The notes beneath the pieces were generated by a model. The model did no database searches and was not told the DNA's origin. It was given only the letters and a program-made list of their open reading frames with translations. A program made the position numbers and the translations under genes. Shown in pieces: positions 49,709-62,573 of a stretch of DNA of 64,000 nt (position 1 is the first letter of the stretch; every line of letters starts with the position of its first letter). Source of the stretch: AR5 sp035762565 (GTDB lineage Bacteria > Methylomirabilota > Methylomirabilia > Rokubacteriales > CSP1-6); contig DASTOJ010000206.1 of NCBI GenBank assembly GCA_035762565.1, positions 9,620 to 73,619 on the forward strand, written 5' to 3'.

Positions 49709-49974
49709 TGACTCTCGTGGAATACGGTGACGCCGGGGGCCAGGTGGGGGGCCGCGGGCGCGCCATCATGGCGAGCCGTCGTCGCCGTTCGAGCGCAGGG
49801 CGCGGCGAGCGAGCCGCCAGCGATTCGATTGGCCTGCGGCCGAGCCCCCGGTGGGGGATGGGGGGCCGAGCGAGCCGTGCCCGGAGCGAGTTACGGCGAC
49901 AGGCGAGCCATGCGGGCGCGCCCGCGGCCCCCCACCTGGCCCCCGGCGTCACCGTATTCCACGAGAGTCATTAG
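49705..49974. mobile_element. 270-bp MITE-like element with perfect 60-bp terminal inverted repeats
   Basis: 49705-49764 is the exact reverse complement of 49915-49974; the inner 150 bases add imperfect complementarity. No coding sequence or transposase is present. The left arm contains the ferredoxin stop codon (TAA 49706-49708), and the right arm ends on the base before the proS ATG. The right arm provides GAGAG (49963-49967) as the proS ribosome-binding site. Its inner right half matches, in inverse orientation, the repeat at 63889-63985. In RNA the arms would form a very long hairpin that hides this site. Classification as a miniature mobile element is inference. Confidence 0.72.
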
Positions 49975-51681
49975 ATGCGGCTCGCGAAGTCGCTGGTTCC
50001 CACCTTCCGCGAGGATCCCGCCGACGCCGAGGCGCTCTCCCACAAGCTCATGCTGCGGGCGGGGCTCGTGCGCCAGCTGGCGGCCGGCATCTACGTCTAC
50101 CTGCCCATCGGCCATCGGGTGATCGACCGGATCTGCGCCATCGTCCGCGAGGAGATGAACGCCATCGGCGGCCAGGAAATCACGATGCCGGTCATCCAGC
50201 CGGCGGAGATCTGGCAGAGGTCGGGGCGGGCCGAGGGGATCCCCGAGATGTTCAAGCTCCAGGACCGCTGGGGGCGCGACCTGGTGCTCGGCATGACCCA
50301 CGAGGAGGTCATCGCCTGGCTCGCCGCCCGCGAGATCCGCTCCTACCGCGACCTGCCGCAGATCTGGTACCAGATCCAGACCAAGGAGCGTGACGAGGCC
50401 CGGCCCCGCTCGGGCGTCCTCCGGACGCGCGAGTTCGTGATGAAGGATGCCTACACGCTCGATCCCGACCTGGCCGCGCTCGACCGCTCGTACGCGGCCC
50501 ACGAGGGCGCCTACCGGCGCATCTTCGCGCGCTGCGGCCTTCGCTTTCACGTGGCGCAGTCCGACACCGGCATGATGGGCGGCCTCGGCGCCCACGAATT
50601 CCTGGCGCCGTGCGCGGCGGGCGAGGACGAGATCGCGCTGTGCGCGGGCTGCGGCTACGCCGCCAACGTGGAGATCGCCCGCGGGGTGCCGGCCCGGCCG
50701 GCCTTTCCGGCCGGGCTCCGCGAGGAGGTGGCGACGCCGAACGCGCGCACCATCGCGGAGGTGAGCGCGCTCCTGGGCCTCGACCCCCGCCTCACCCTCA
50801 AGTCGCTGCTCTACGTGGGCACGAAGACGGGACCGGTGCTCGCGCTGGTGCGCGGCGACCACGCCCTGCACGAGCGCAAGCTGGCCCGAGCGCTGGAGGG
50901 CGACGAGATCCGTCCCGCTCATCCTGACGAGGTCCGCGCCCACCTGGGCGCCCCCGCGGGATCGGTGGGGCCGGTGGGCGCGCGGGTGCCGGTGGTGGCC
51001 GACGAGCACCTGCGCGAGGGGACGTACGTCGTCGGCGCCAACCGCGAGGGCGTCCACCTGCGCGGCGTCGTGCCCGGCCGTGACTTCACCGCGCGCTACG
51101 CCGACCTCCACACCGTGACGGCGGGCGAGACCTGCGCCAACTGCGGCCAGCCGCTGGCGGTCGAGAAGGTGATCGAGGTCGGCAACATCTTCAAGCTCGG
51201 TACCCGGTTCTCGGTGGCGCTCGACGCGAAGTACCTCGACGAGTCGGGCAAGGAGCAGCCGGTGGTGATGGGCAGCTACGGGATCGGGCCCGCCCGCATC
51301 GCCGCCGCTGCCATCGAGCAGAATGCGGACGCCGACGGCATCGTGTGGCCGGCCGCGATCGCGCCCTTCTCGGTGCACGTCGTGATCGTGAGCATGCGCG
51401 ACACCGGGCAGGTCGCCGCCGCCGAGGAGATCTACGGCGCGTGCCGCGCGGCCGGACTGGACGCGCTCCTCGACGACCGCGACGAGCGGCCCGGCGTGAA
51501 GTTCAAGGACGCCGACCTGCTCGGCATGCCGGTGCGGGTCACCGTCGGCAACGCCCTGGCCAAGCAGGGCCTCGTCGAGGTCAAGCAGCGCCGGGCCCCG
51601 CGCCGCGAGGAGCGGGCCGCGCCCGGCGCGGTCGTCGAGACGATCCGGGCTCTCCTGGCCTCGAAGGACCCGGGCGGCTGA
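49975..51681 (+). CDS. proS: Prolyl-tRNA synthetase, bacterial type with editing domain
   Basis: 568 residues. Class II motifs 1-3 (motif 2 RDEARPRSGVLRTREFVMKD-type stretch near residue 140, motif 3 GSYGIGPAR near 422). The INS editing domain lies between about 230 and 390 (TIAEVSALLGL, KSLLYVG, VVGANREG), and the anticodon-binding domain is C-terminal. It charges tRNA-Pro and edits Ala-tRNA-Pro. Translation start is within a base of the inverted-repeat element. Confidence 0.96.
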   Translation: MRLAKSLVPTFREDPADAEALSHKLMLRAGLVRQLAAGIYVYLPIGHRVIDRICAIVREEMNAIGGQEITMPVIQPAEIWQRSGRAEGIPEMFKLQDRWGRDLVLGMTHEEVIAWLAAREIRSYRDLPQIWYQIQTKERDEARPRSGVLRTREFVMKDAYTLDPDLAALDRSYAAHEGAYRRIFARCGLRFHVAQSDTGMMGGLGAHEFLAPCAAGEDEIALCAGCGYAANVEIARGVPARPAFPAGLREEVATPNARTIAEVSALLGLDPRLTLKSLLYVGTKTGPVLALVRGDHALHERKLARALEGDEIRPAHPDEVRAHLGAPAGSVGPVGARVPVVADEHLREGTYVVGANREGVHLRGVVPGRDFTARYADLHTVTAGETCANCGQPLAVEKVIEVGNIFKLGTRFSVALDAKYLDESGKEQPVVMGSYGIGPARIAAAAIEQNADADGIVWPAAIAPFSVHVVIVSMRDTGQVAAAEEIYGACRAAGLDALLDDRDERPGVKFKDADLLGMPVRVTVGNALAKQGLVEVKQRRAPRREERAAPGAVVETIRALLASKDPGG

Positions 51682-51730
51682 CGCGCCTCCCCCTGCGTTG
51701 ACCCCTCCGGCCTCGCCGGGGGAACCGCAG

Positions 51731-51760
51731 TTGCTTGCCTCGGCGGGGAACCCGTGCTAA
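51731..51760 (+). promoter_or_regulatory. Promoter of the rimP-nusA-infB operon
   Basis: TTGCTT (51731-51736), 18-base spacer, TGCTAA (51755-51760). The start site would be near 51766-51768, at the foot of the terminator-like hairpin that follows. Location right before rimP supports it. Confidence 0.6.
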
Positions 51761-51767
51761 AGTCCCG

Positions 51768-51792
51768 AAAAAGTGGGCGTTGCCCACTTTTT
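51768..51792 (+). terminator. Rho-independent terminator / probable rimP leader attenuator
   Basis: Stem AAAAAGTGGGC (51768-51778) with GCCCACTTTTT (51782-51792), 3-base loop, then TTACTTTT. It is the only clear T-tract terminator in the window. It lies downstream of the promoter at 51731 and 18 bases before rimP, so it is more likely an early attenuator of the rimP operon than just the end of proS. NusA, encoded downstream, is known to influence such hairpins. Confidence 0.75.
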
Positions 51793-51809
51793 TACTTTTG
51801 CAGGGGCGC

Positions 51810-52286
51810 ATGCAAGCGGACGAACGCGAGCTCCGGATCGAGGAGGTCGTGCTGCCCGTGCTCCGCGATCACGGGCTCGTGCTCGTGGATCTGGAGTGGC
51901 GGGGGCATCGGCCGCGCGGGGTGTTGCGGGTGTTCGTCGACAAGCCGGGTGGCGTGGGCATCGAGGACTGCCAGCGCGCCAGCCGCGAGATAGGTGACGT
52001 CCTCGACGCTGCCGGACTGATCGAGGAGGCGTACGATCTCGAAGTGTCGTCGCCGGGGCTGGACCGCCAGCTCCGGAAGGACCGCGAGCTGCGCTGGGCG
52101 GTCGGCAAGCGCGTGCGTTGCTGGCTGGCCGGTGGACAAGAGCACCAGGGGCGTCTGGTCGACGTCGACGAGACGCGGCTCACGCTGGACGACGCCGGCC
52201 AGCGGGTGGAGTTGCCGCGCGTCGGGGTCACGAAGGCGCGCCTGGAGGCGGAGGTTCCCTGGCCGCGACGGGCGTCAGGACTATGA
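51810..52286 (+). CDS. rimP: Ribosome maturation factor RimP
   Basis: 158 residues from ATG 51810 (upstream in-frame starts run through the terminator). The N-domain includes VDLEWRGHRPRGVLRVFVDK and the YDLEVSSPGLDRQL block; the C-terminal Sm-like domain includes GRLVDVDETRLTL. It helps assemble the 30S head. Four-base overlap with nusA. Confidence 0.94.
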   Translation: MQADERELRIEEVVLPVLRDHGLVLVDLEWRGHRPRGVLRVFVDKPGGVGIEDCQRASREIGDVLDAAGLIEEAYDLEVSSPGLDRQLRKDRELRWAVGKRVRCWLAGGQEHQGRLVDVDETRLTLDDAGQRVELPRVGVTKARLEAEVPWPRRASGL

Positions 52287-53608
52287 ATCGCGAACTCATC
52301 ATGGTGATCGAGCAGTTGGGGCGGGAGAAGGGGATCGATAAAGAGATCCTCTTCGAGGCGCTGGAGTCCGCCCTGCTGTCGGCGTCGCGGAAGTCCCTGG
52401 GCCCCGCCGACAACGTGCGGATCCACATCGACCGGAAGACCGGCCAGCTGCGCGCGTACGCCCGCCGCAAGGTCGTGGCCGAGGTGGTCGATCCGAAGCT
52501 CGAGATCGGCCTGGACGAGGCCAAGGCGCTCAACCCCGAGGCCGAGCTGGACGACGAGCTGGAGCTGGAGCAGGAGCGGCCGCCGCAGGACTTCGGCCGC
52601 ATCGCCGCCCAGACCGCCAAGCAGGTGATCCTCCAGAAGGTCCGCGACGCCGAGCGGGAGGGTATCTATTCGGAGTTCGCGGGGAAGGAAGGGCAGATCC
52701 TCCGCGGCGTGGTCCATCGGATCGAAAAACGCAACGTGATCCTCGAGATCGGCAAGGCCGAAGCGATCCTGCCCGAGCGCGAGCAGATCCCGGGCGAGCG
52801 CTACAACCCCGGCGACCGCGTCCGCGCGTTCGTCCTCGAGGTGCGCCGCTCGGCCAAGGGGCCGCAGATCACGCTGTCGCGCACGCACCCCGGCTACCTG
52901 GCCCGACTGTTCGAGACGGAGATTCCCGAGATCCAGGAGGCCATCGTCGTGGTCAAGGCCACCGCGCGGGAGGCCGGCGAGCGGGCGAAGGTGGCCGTCG
53001 CCTCCACCAAGCGGGACGTCGATCCGATCGGCGCCTGCGTCGGGCTGCGCGGGACACGGATCCAGGTCATCAGCCGCGAGCTGCGTGGCGAGAAGATCGA
53101 CATCATCGAGTGGTCGCATGACCCGGCCACCTTCGTGGCCCGCGCCCTGTCGCCGGCCAAGGTTTCTTCGGTGACGATCGCCGAGGACACGGGCGAGGGG
53201 CCGCCCTCCGCGCTGGTCATCGTGCCGGACAACCAGCTGTCGCTGGCGATCGGCAAGAAGGGGCAGAACGCGCGGCTGGCCGCCAAGCTGACCGGGATGC
53301 GGATCGACATCAAGAGCGAGTCCGAGGTCGAGACCGAGCGCGTCGAGGCCGAGGAGGCGCGCGCCGTTCTGGGGGCGCTCACCGGCGCGGCGCCCGAAGT
53401 GGTGGAGGCGCTCGAGGCGGCCGGGCTGGGCTCTCCGCGCGCGATCGTGGATGCGGGTCCCGCCGCGCTCTCGGCGCTCCCGGCGGTTGGTGACCGGGCG
53501 GACAAGATCTACGCGGCGGCGACGGAGTGGCTGGCGGCGCGGGCGCAGGCGGCCGCCGCGGCCGAGGCGCCGGTGGCCGAGGCCGAGCCGCCGTCGGCGG
53601 GCGCGTGA
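52283..53608 (+). CDS. nusA: Transcription termination/antitermination factor NusA
   Basis: 441 residues: RNAP-binding N-domain (to about 125), S1 domain (about 135-200, EGQILRGVVHRI), two KH domains (CVGLRGTRIQVI and LAIGKKGQNARLAAKLTG) and a single C-terminal helix-hairpin-helix acidic repeat. It binds RNA polymerase and modulates pausing. Start in the rimP stop; stop overlaps ylxR (GTGA). Confidence 0.96.
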   Translation: MNRELIMVIEQLGREKGIDKEILFEALESALLSASRKSLGPADNVRIHIDRKTGQLRAYARRKVVAEVVDPKLEIGLDEAKALNPEAELDDELELEQERPPQDFGRIAAQTAKQVILQKVRDAEREGIYSEFAGKEGQILRGVVHRIEKRNVILEIGKAEAILPEREQIPGERYNPGDRVRAFVLEVRRSAKGPQITLSRTHPGYLARLFETEIPEIQEAIVVVKATAREAGERAKVAVASTKRDVDPIGACVGLRGTRIQVISRELRGEKIDIIEWSHDPATFVARALSPAKVSSVTIAEDTGEGPPSALVIVPDNQLSLAIGKKGQNARLAAKLTGMRIDIKSESEVETERVEAEEARAVLGALTGAAPEVVEALEAAGLGSPRAIVDAGPAALSALPAVGDRADKIYAAATEWLAARAQAAAAAEAPVAEAEPPSAGA

Positions 53609-53895
53609 GCCATGTGCCGACCCGCACGTGTCTTGGCTGTCGGCAGCGGCGCCCCAAGCATGCGCTCGTCCGGCTCGTGCGGCGCGCCGACGGCGTCGTC
53701 GCTGTCGACGGCGGCGCGGCGCTGCCCGGGCGCGGCGCCTACGTGTGCGCGGCGGCGGGCTGCGTGGAGCGGGCGCTGAAGACCGGACGGCTCGCGCACG
53801 CCTTCCGGACGGCCTGCCGGCTCGGAGAGGAACTGCAGTTCACCGTACTGGCCGCGGGCCGCACGGCCGCGGCCGGCCAAGACACGGGGTCGTAG
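53605..53895 (+). CDS. ylxR: YlxR family (DUF448) RNA-binding protein
   Basis: 96 residues from GTG in the nusA stop; GTG 53614 is an alternative. Contains RTCLGCRQRRPKHALVRLVR, GRGAYVC and a late Cys, as in YlxR. Found between nusA and infB in many bacteria. It has been linked to RNA binding and regulation of translation-related genes. Confidence 0.9.
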   Translation: MSHVPTRTCLGCRQRRPKHALVRLVRRADGVVAVDGGAALPGRGAYVCAAAGCVERALKTGRLAHAFRTACRLGEELQFTVLAAGRTAAAGQDTGS

Positions 53896-53908
53896 GAGGT
53901 AGGGGGAC

Positions 53909-56452
<2,544 letters not shown>

Positions 56453-56472
56453 CGCGCGACGGCGGACGCGAC

Positions 56473-56763
56473 GTGCCGGCTGCGCGGGTCGCGCTGGGGA
56501 TGGTGGAGTTGCACCTGCCGGACGTCGACTCGCTCAAGGGCAAGCGGCACGTGCTCAAGGGGCTCAAGGAGCGGGTGCGCGCCCGCTTCGAGTGCTCGGT
56601 GGCCGAGGTCGACCACCAGGACACCTGGCAGCGGGCCACCCTCGCCGTCGCCTACGTGTCTGCCGACGCCCGCCACGCCAACGAGGTGGTCTCCAAGGCG
56701 ATGGACTTCATCGAGGAGCACGTGGAGGGGCGCGTCATCGAAACCTTCGTGGAGATCCTGTGA
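56473..56763 (+). CDS. DUF503 family protein (YlxP-like)
   Basis: 96 residues from GTG 56473. DUF503 pattern: ALGMVELHLPDVDSLKGKRH, LKERVRARFECSVAEVDHQDTWQRA-type core and a terminal helix. Found beside infB and rbfA in many genomes, where it is called YlxP, of unknown function, presumably ribosome-linked. One-base overlap with rbfA (TGATG). Confidence 0.9.
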   Translation: MPAARVALGMVELHLPDVDSLKGKRHVLKGLKERVRARFECSVAEVDHQDTWQRATLAVAYVSADARHANEVVSKAMDFIEEHVEGRVIETFVEIL

Positions 56764-57110
56764 TGCAAGGCAAGCGGCTCGATCGGGTCAATCAGCTCAT
56801 CAAGGAGGAGATCTCCACGCTCCTGCAGCGGGAGCTGAAGGACCCCCGGCTGGGTTTCGTGACGGTCACCGAGGTGGAGGCGAGCAAGGATCTGCGCACG
56901 GCCAAGGTCTTCGTGTCCGTGCTCGGCGACGAGCGGCAATGGACGGCCTCACTGGCGGCGCTGGCCAGCGCCCGGGGATTCGTGCGCAACTGGCTGCGCC
57001 AGCACCTGGACCTGCGCGTGACGCCGGAGATCGACTTCCGGGCCGACCGCTCGATGGAGCACGCCGCCCGCATCCAGGCGCTCCTGAAGAACGTCCAGGG
57101 TGACCGATGA
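56763..57110 (+). CDS. rbfA: Ribosome-binding factor A
   Basis: 115 residues, KH-like fold. KRLDRVNQLIKEEIS and LGFVTVTEVEASKDLRTAKVFVSVLG are canonical, with the TPEIDFRADRSMEHAARI end. It assists 16S rRNA 5' processing. Start in the stop of the DUF503 gene; stop overlaps nrnA. Confidence 0.95.
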   Translation: MQGKRLDRVNQLIKEEISTLLQRELKDPRLGFVTVTEVEASKDLRTAKVFVSVLGDERQWTASLAALASARGFVRNWLRQHLDLRVTPEIDFRADRSMEHAARIQALLKNVQGDR

Positions 57111-58102
57111 CCGGTGCCCCGGGCGCCTCCAAGGGGCCCTCCGTTCCCGCCGACGTACTGGGAGCGTTCCGCCGGCCCCCGGGGCGCGCGCTCATGCTGG
57201 GGCACGTGCATCCCGACGCCGATGTGCTCGGCACGCTGCTGGCGCTCGGCGCCGCCCTGGAGTCCCGCGGCTGGCGCGTGACCTACGGCGGGCCGCATCC
57301 GGCGCCCGGGGCGCTCGGCTTCCTCCCCGGCGTCGAGCGCTACGACGTGCTGCGCTCGGTGGAAGGCCCGCTCGACGTGGCAGTGCTGACCGACTGCCCG
57401 AACCCGGCGCGGACCGAGGGGCTCATCGACCAGGCCCGGGCCGCGGCGACCGCGGTCGTCAACATCGACCACCATCCGGACAACCGGAACTACGGCCACG
57501 TCAACTGGATCGACACGACGGCCGCCGCCACCGGGGAAATGGTCTACCAGCTGCTCGTCGAGCTCGAGCTGCCGGTCACGCCGTCCATCGCCACCAACCT
57601 GTTCACCGCCATCCACGCCGACACCGGCTCGTTTCGCTATTCCAACGTGACGCCGGAGACCTTCCGGATCGCCGCCGCGCTGGTGGCCGCCGGCGCCGAG
57701 CCCGCCGCGGTGTCCTCGGCGATCTACGAGCGGCGGGCCGCCGACGCGCTGCGCTGGCTCGGCGAGAGCCTGGCTCGCGTGCAGGTCAGCGATGACGGGC
57801 GCATCGCCTGGCTGGCGCTGCCGGCCGGTGCCGTGCCAGAGTCGTTCGTCGAGGCCGAGGATCTGGTGAACTACCCGCGCTCGATCGCGTCCGTGCGGGT
57901 GGCGTGCCTGCTGCGCGAGCGCGGCGGCCAGGTGAAGATCAGCCTGCGCGGCAAGGGGGACGTCGACGTTCAGCGGATCGCCGCGCGGTTCGGCGGCGGC
58001 GGCCACGTCAACGCGGCCGGCTGCACCGTGCCGGGCTCGCTGAACACGGTCACGCGCGAGGTTCTCGACGCCGTCCGCGAGGCCTTGACCACGTGCCCAT
58101 GA
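57107..58102 (+). CDS. nrnA: DHH/DHHA1 phosphoesterase, NrnA-like nanoRNase/pAp phosphatase
   Basis: 331 residues. DHH-family motifs: GHVHPDADVLGT, TDCPNP and IDHHPDN in the first domain, and the DHHA1 substrate motif RFGGGGHVNAAGC in the second. Relatives degrade oligoribonucleotides and pAp, the sulfur-assimilation by-product. An Ala/Gly stretch opens the protein. Coupled to truB by a four-base overlap. Confidence 0.9.
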   Translation: MTGAPGASKGPSVPADVLGAFRRPPGRALMLGHVHPDADVLGTLLALGAALESRGWRVTYGGPHPAPGALGFLPGVERYDVLRSVEGPLDVAVLTDCPNPARTEGLIDQARAAATAVVNIDHHPDNRNYGHVNWIDTTAAATGEMVYQLLVELELPVTPSIATNLFTAIHADTGSFRYSNVTPETFRIAAALVAAGAEPAAVSSAIYERRAADALRWLGESLARVQVSDDGRIAWLALPAGAVPESFVEAEDLVNYPRSIASVRVACLLRERGGQVKISLRGKGDVDVQRIAARFGGGGHVNAAGCTVPGSLNTVTREVLDAVREALTTCP

Positions 58103-59013
58103 CCGCCGGCGTGCTCCCCCTCGACAAGACGGCCGGCGTGACGTCGTTCGACGCCGTGGCGCTGGTCCGGCGGCGGCTCGGGCTCAAGCGCGTCGGGCAC
58201 GCCGGGACGCTCGACCCCGCCGCCACCGGGCTCTTGCCCATCCTGCTCGGCGAGGCGACCAAGCTGATGCCGCACCTCGCCGACCAGGACAAGGAGTACG
58301 TGGCGACGCTGCGCCTGGGCGTGACGACCGACACCGGCGACCTCGGCGGCCGCGTGCTGGCCGAGCCTCCGATGGAGGCCGTGGACCGCGAGCGGATCGA
58401 GGCCGCGTGCCGGCCGTTCGTGGGCCGGATCAAGCAGGTGCCGCCGATGTATTCGGCCGTCCACCACGGCGGCCGCCGCCTCTACGAGCTGGCGCGTGAG
58501 GGCATCGAGGTCGCGCGTGAGCCGCGGGAGGTCGTCATCCACTCCATCGACGTGGAGGAGGTGTTCGGGGCACGGCTCCGCCTGCGCATCGTCTGCGGCA
58601 AGGGGACCTACGTGCGGGTGCTCGCCGCCGATCTCGGGGCGGCGCTCGGCGGTGGCGCCGCCGTCGAGCGGCTGGTGCGGACGCGGGTCGGTCCCTTCAG
58701 CCTCGCCGACGCCGTGCCGTGGGACGCCCTGGTGGGGGACTCGCCCGCCACCCTGTGGACGCGCGTCCGGCCCGCCGAGTCGGCCCTGTCCGGCTGGCCC
58801 GCACTTCGGCTGGACGCGCGGGCGGCGAGCCGGTTCGAGCACGGACAGCCGGTCGAGATCGCGCCGGCGGGCACGGCCCCGGGGACCTTGGTGCGGGTGC
58901 ACGGCTCCGACGGCAGGCTCCTCGGAATCGGTGAGGTGGACGCCGGCGGGCGGACCCGGCCGGTACGGATGCTCCATGCGGATAGTCCGGGGACTCGCGT
59001 CCTTCCCGCCTGA
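58099..59013 (+). CDS. truB: tRNA pseudouridine-55 synthase
   Basis: 304 residues from ATG 58099 (GTG 58093 also possible). Catalytic Asp in the motif GHAGTLDPAATGLL, YVATLRLG, and KGTYVRVLAADLG are typical. It modifies U55 of tRNAs. The C-terminal domain overlaps the ribF start by 38 bases, an unusually long overlap for this operon. Confidence 0.95.
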   Translation: MTAGVLPLDKTAGVTSFDAVALVRRRLGLKRVGHAGTLDPAATGLLPILLGEATKLMPHLADQDKEYVATLRLGVTTDTGDLGGRVLAEPPMEAVDRERIEAACRPFVGRIKQVPPMYSAVHHGGRRLYELAREGIEVAREPREVVIHSIDVEEVFGARLRLRIVCGKGTYVRVLAADLGAALGGGAAVERLVRTRVGPFSLADAVPWDALVGDSPATLWTRVRPAESALSGWPALRLDARAASRFEHGQPVEIAPAGTAPGTLVRVHGSDGRLLGIGEVDAGGRTRPVRMLHADSPGTRVLPA

Positions 59014-59926
59014 CGCCCCGGCGAGTGCCGTCGCCCTCGGGGTGTTCGACGGCGTTCACGTGGGTCACCGGGCCATTCTCGGCACCGCGGTCGCTCTCGC
59101 CCGCCCCGGCGGGCTGGAAGCGGTCGCGTGCACGTTCGACCCGCATCCCATCGAGGTCCTTCAACCCGAGCGGGCCCCGCGCCCGATCTCGTCCCTCGAC
59201 GAGCGCCTGGACTTGATCGGCGAGACCGGCATCGACACGGCCGTCGTGCTGACCTTCACTCGCGAGGTGGCCGCGGTCGAGCCCGAGGCATTCGTGAAGG
59301 ACGTGCTGCTCGGCCGCCTGCGCGCCCGCGAGGTCGTCGTCGGCTACGACCACCGCTTCGGCCGCGGGGCCCGGGGCGATGCGCGGCTGCTGGAGAGCCT
59401 GGGTGACCGCCTCGGATTTCGGGCTCACGTCGTTCCGCCGGCGACCGTCGACGGCGCGGCGGTGTCGTCCACGGAGATCCGCGCGGCGTTGCAGCGGGGC
59501 GACGTGGCGGCGGCTGCGCGGAGCCTGGGACGGCCCTACGCGGTCACCGGGCCGGTGACCTCGGGGGCGGGGCGGGGCAGAGCGCTCGGCTTTCCCACGG
59601 CCAACATCGCACCCGACCGGCCGCTCCTCATCGAGCGTGGTGTGTACCTGGGCATCGTGCTCGTCGACGGCCGCCGGCACGCCGCCGTCGTCAACGTCGG
59701 CGTCCGACCGACGTTCGGCGAGTCAGTCCTGGCCGTGGAGGCCCATCTACTGGATTTCACGGATGATTTGTACGGTCGTGCGGTCAGGCTGGAGTTCCTC
59801 GAACGGCTCCGCGACGAGATGCGCTTCCCCTCGGTGGAGGCGCTCAAGGCCCAGGTCGCTCGCGACATCGCCGGCGCCCGCGAGCGGCTGGGCTCCGGTG
59901 AACTTTACTTCCGTGGGACCCCGTGA
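58976..59926 (+). CDS. ribF: Bifunctional riboflavin kinase / FAD synthetase
   Basis: 316 residues from ATG 58976. N-terminal nucleotidyltransferase (LGVFDGVHVGHRAIL, VVGYDHRFGRGARGD, SSTEIR) and C-terminal kinase domain (GRALGFPTANI, GVYLGIV, NVGVRPTFG). It turns riboflavin into FMN and FAD. The start lies inside truB; the conserved first strand begins at about residue 20. Confidence 0.94.
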   Translation: MRIVRGLASFPPDAPASAVALGVFDGVHVGHRAILGTAVALARPGGLEAVACTFDPHPIEVLQPERAPRPISSLDERLDLIGETGIDTAVVLTFTREVAAVEPEAFVKDVLLGRLRAREVVVGYDHRFGRGARGDARLLESLGDRLGFRAHVVPPATVDGAAVSSTEIRAALQRGDVAAAARSLGRPYAVTGPVTSGAGRGRALGFPTANIAPDRPLLIERGVYLGIVLVDGRRHAAVVNVGVRPTFGESVLAVEAHLLDFTDDLYGRAVRLEFLERLRDEMRFPSVEALKAQVARDIAGARERLGSGELYFRGTP

Positions 59927-59970
59927 TACCCTCCCTGCGTATCTGCTGACAAAACAAAGTCTTTTTGAAC

Positions 59971-59984
59971 CCTCCCTGGGGAGG
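59971..59984 (+). promoter_or_regulatory. Candidate rpsO leader hairpin
   Basis: CCTCC-CTGG-GGAGG stem-loop 36 bases before the rpsO start, with further GAGG-rich pairing options around the ribosome-binding site (GGAGGAG, about 60006-60012). Location fits an S15 autoregulatory leader, known in several phyla with different structures. The match is positional only. Confidence 0.35.
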
Positions 59985-60020
59985 CGTCTCTGGGGTGAGG
60001 CGATTGGAGGAGACCTTCCG

Positions 60021-60290
60021 ATGCCGCTTGCCGTCGACCGCAAGAAGAGTCTGATCGAGCAGTTCAAGACACACGACGGGGACACCGGATCCCCCGAGGT
60101 CCAGATCGCGCTCCTGACCGAGCGGGTCAATGGCCTCACCGAGCACTTCAAGGTGCACGGCAAGGACCACCACTCGCGCCGGGGACTGCTGATGCTCATC
60201 GGCAAGCGCCGGGGACTTCTGGAGTACCTCAAGCGAAAGGACGTGGAGCGCTACAAGGCGCTCATCGAGAGGCTGGGCATCCGCCGGTGA
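60021..60290 (+). CDS. rpsO: 30S ribosomal protein S15
   Basis: 89 residues, the exact usual length. HDGDTGSPEVQIALLTERVNGL-type helix 1-2 region, then HSRRGLLMLIGKRRGLLEYL and YKALIERLGIRR. Strong GGAGGAG before the ATG. It precedes pnp as in most bacteria. Confidence 0.97.
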   Translation: MPLAVDRKKSLIEQFKTHDGDTGSPEVQIALLTERVNGLTEHFKVHGKDHHSRRGLLMLIGKRRGLLEYLKRKDVERYKALIERLGIRR

Positions 60291-60431
60291 CGGCGGGCCC
60301 GAACAGTTTCATGACCGGTCCTCGGACGGAACGAACCCGGGGGCCCCTGGTGGGCGCGGCGCACGACGCCGGCGCCCCTCACACTCAGCTGTTCGCCGGG
60401 TGACCGCCGAACCACGAGGACAAACGCTCGT

Positions 60432-62565
<2,134 letters not shown>

Positions 62566-62573
<8 letters not shown>

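Noticed and set aside
49727..49974. Open frames of about 90-180 codons inside the 49705-49974 element
   Set aside because: They arise from stop-poor GC repeats in both orientations, have no ribosome-binding sites or family similarity, and mirror each other because of the inverted repeat.
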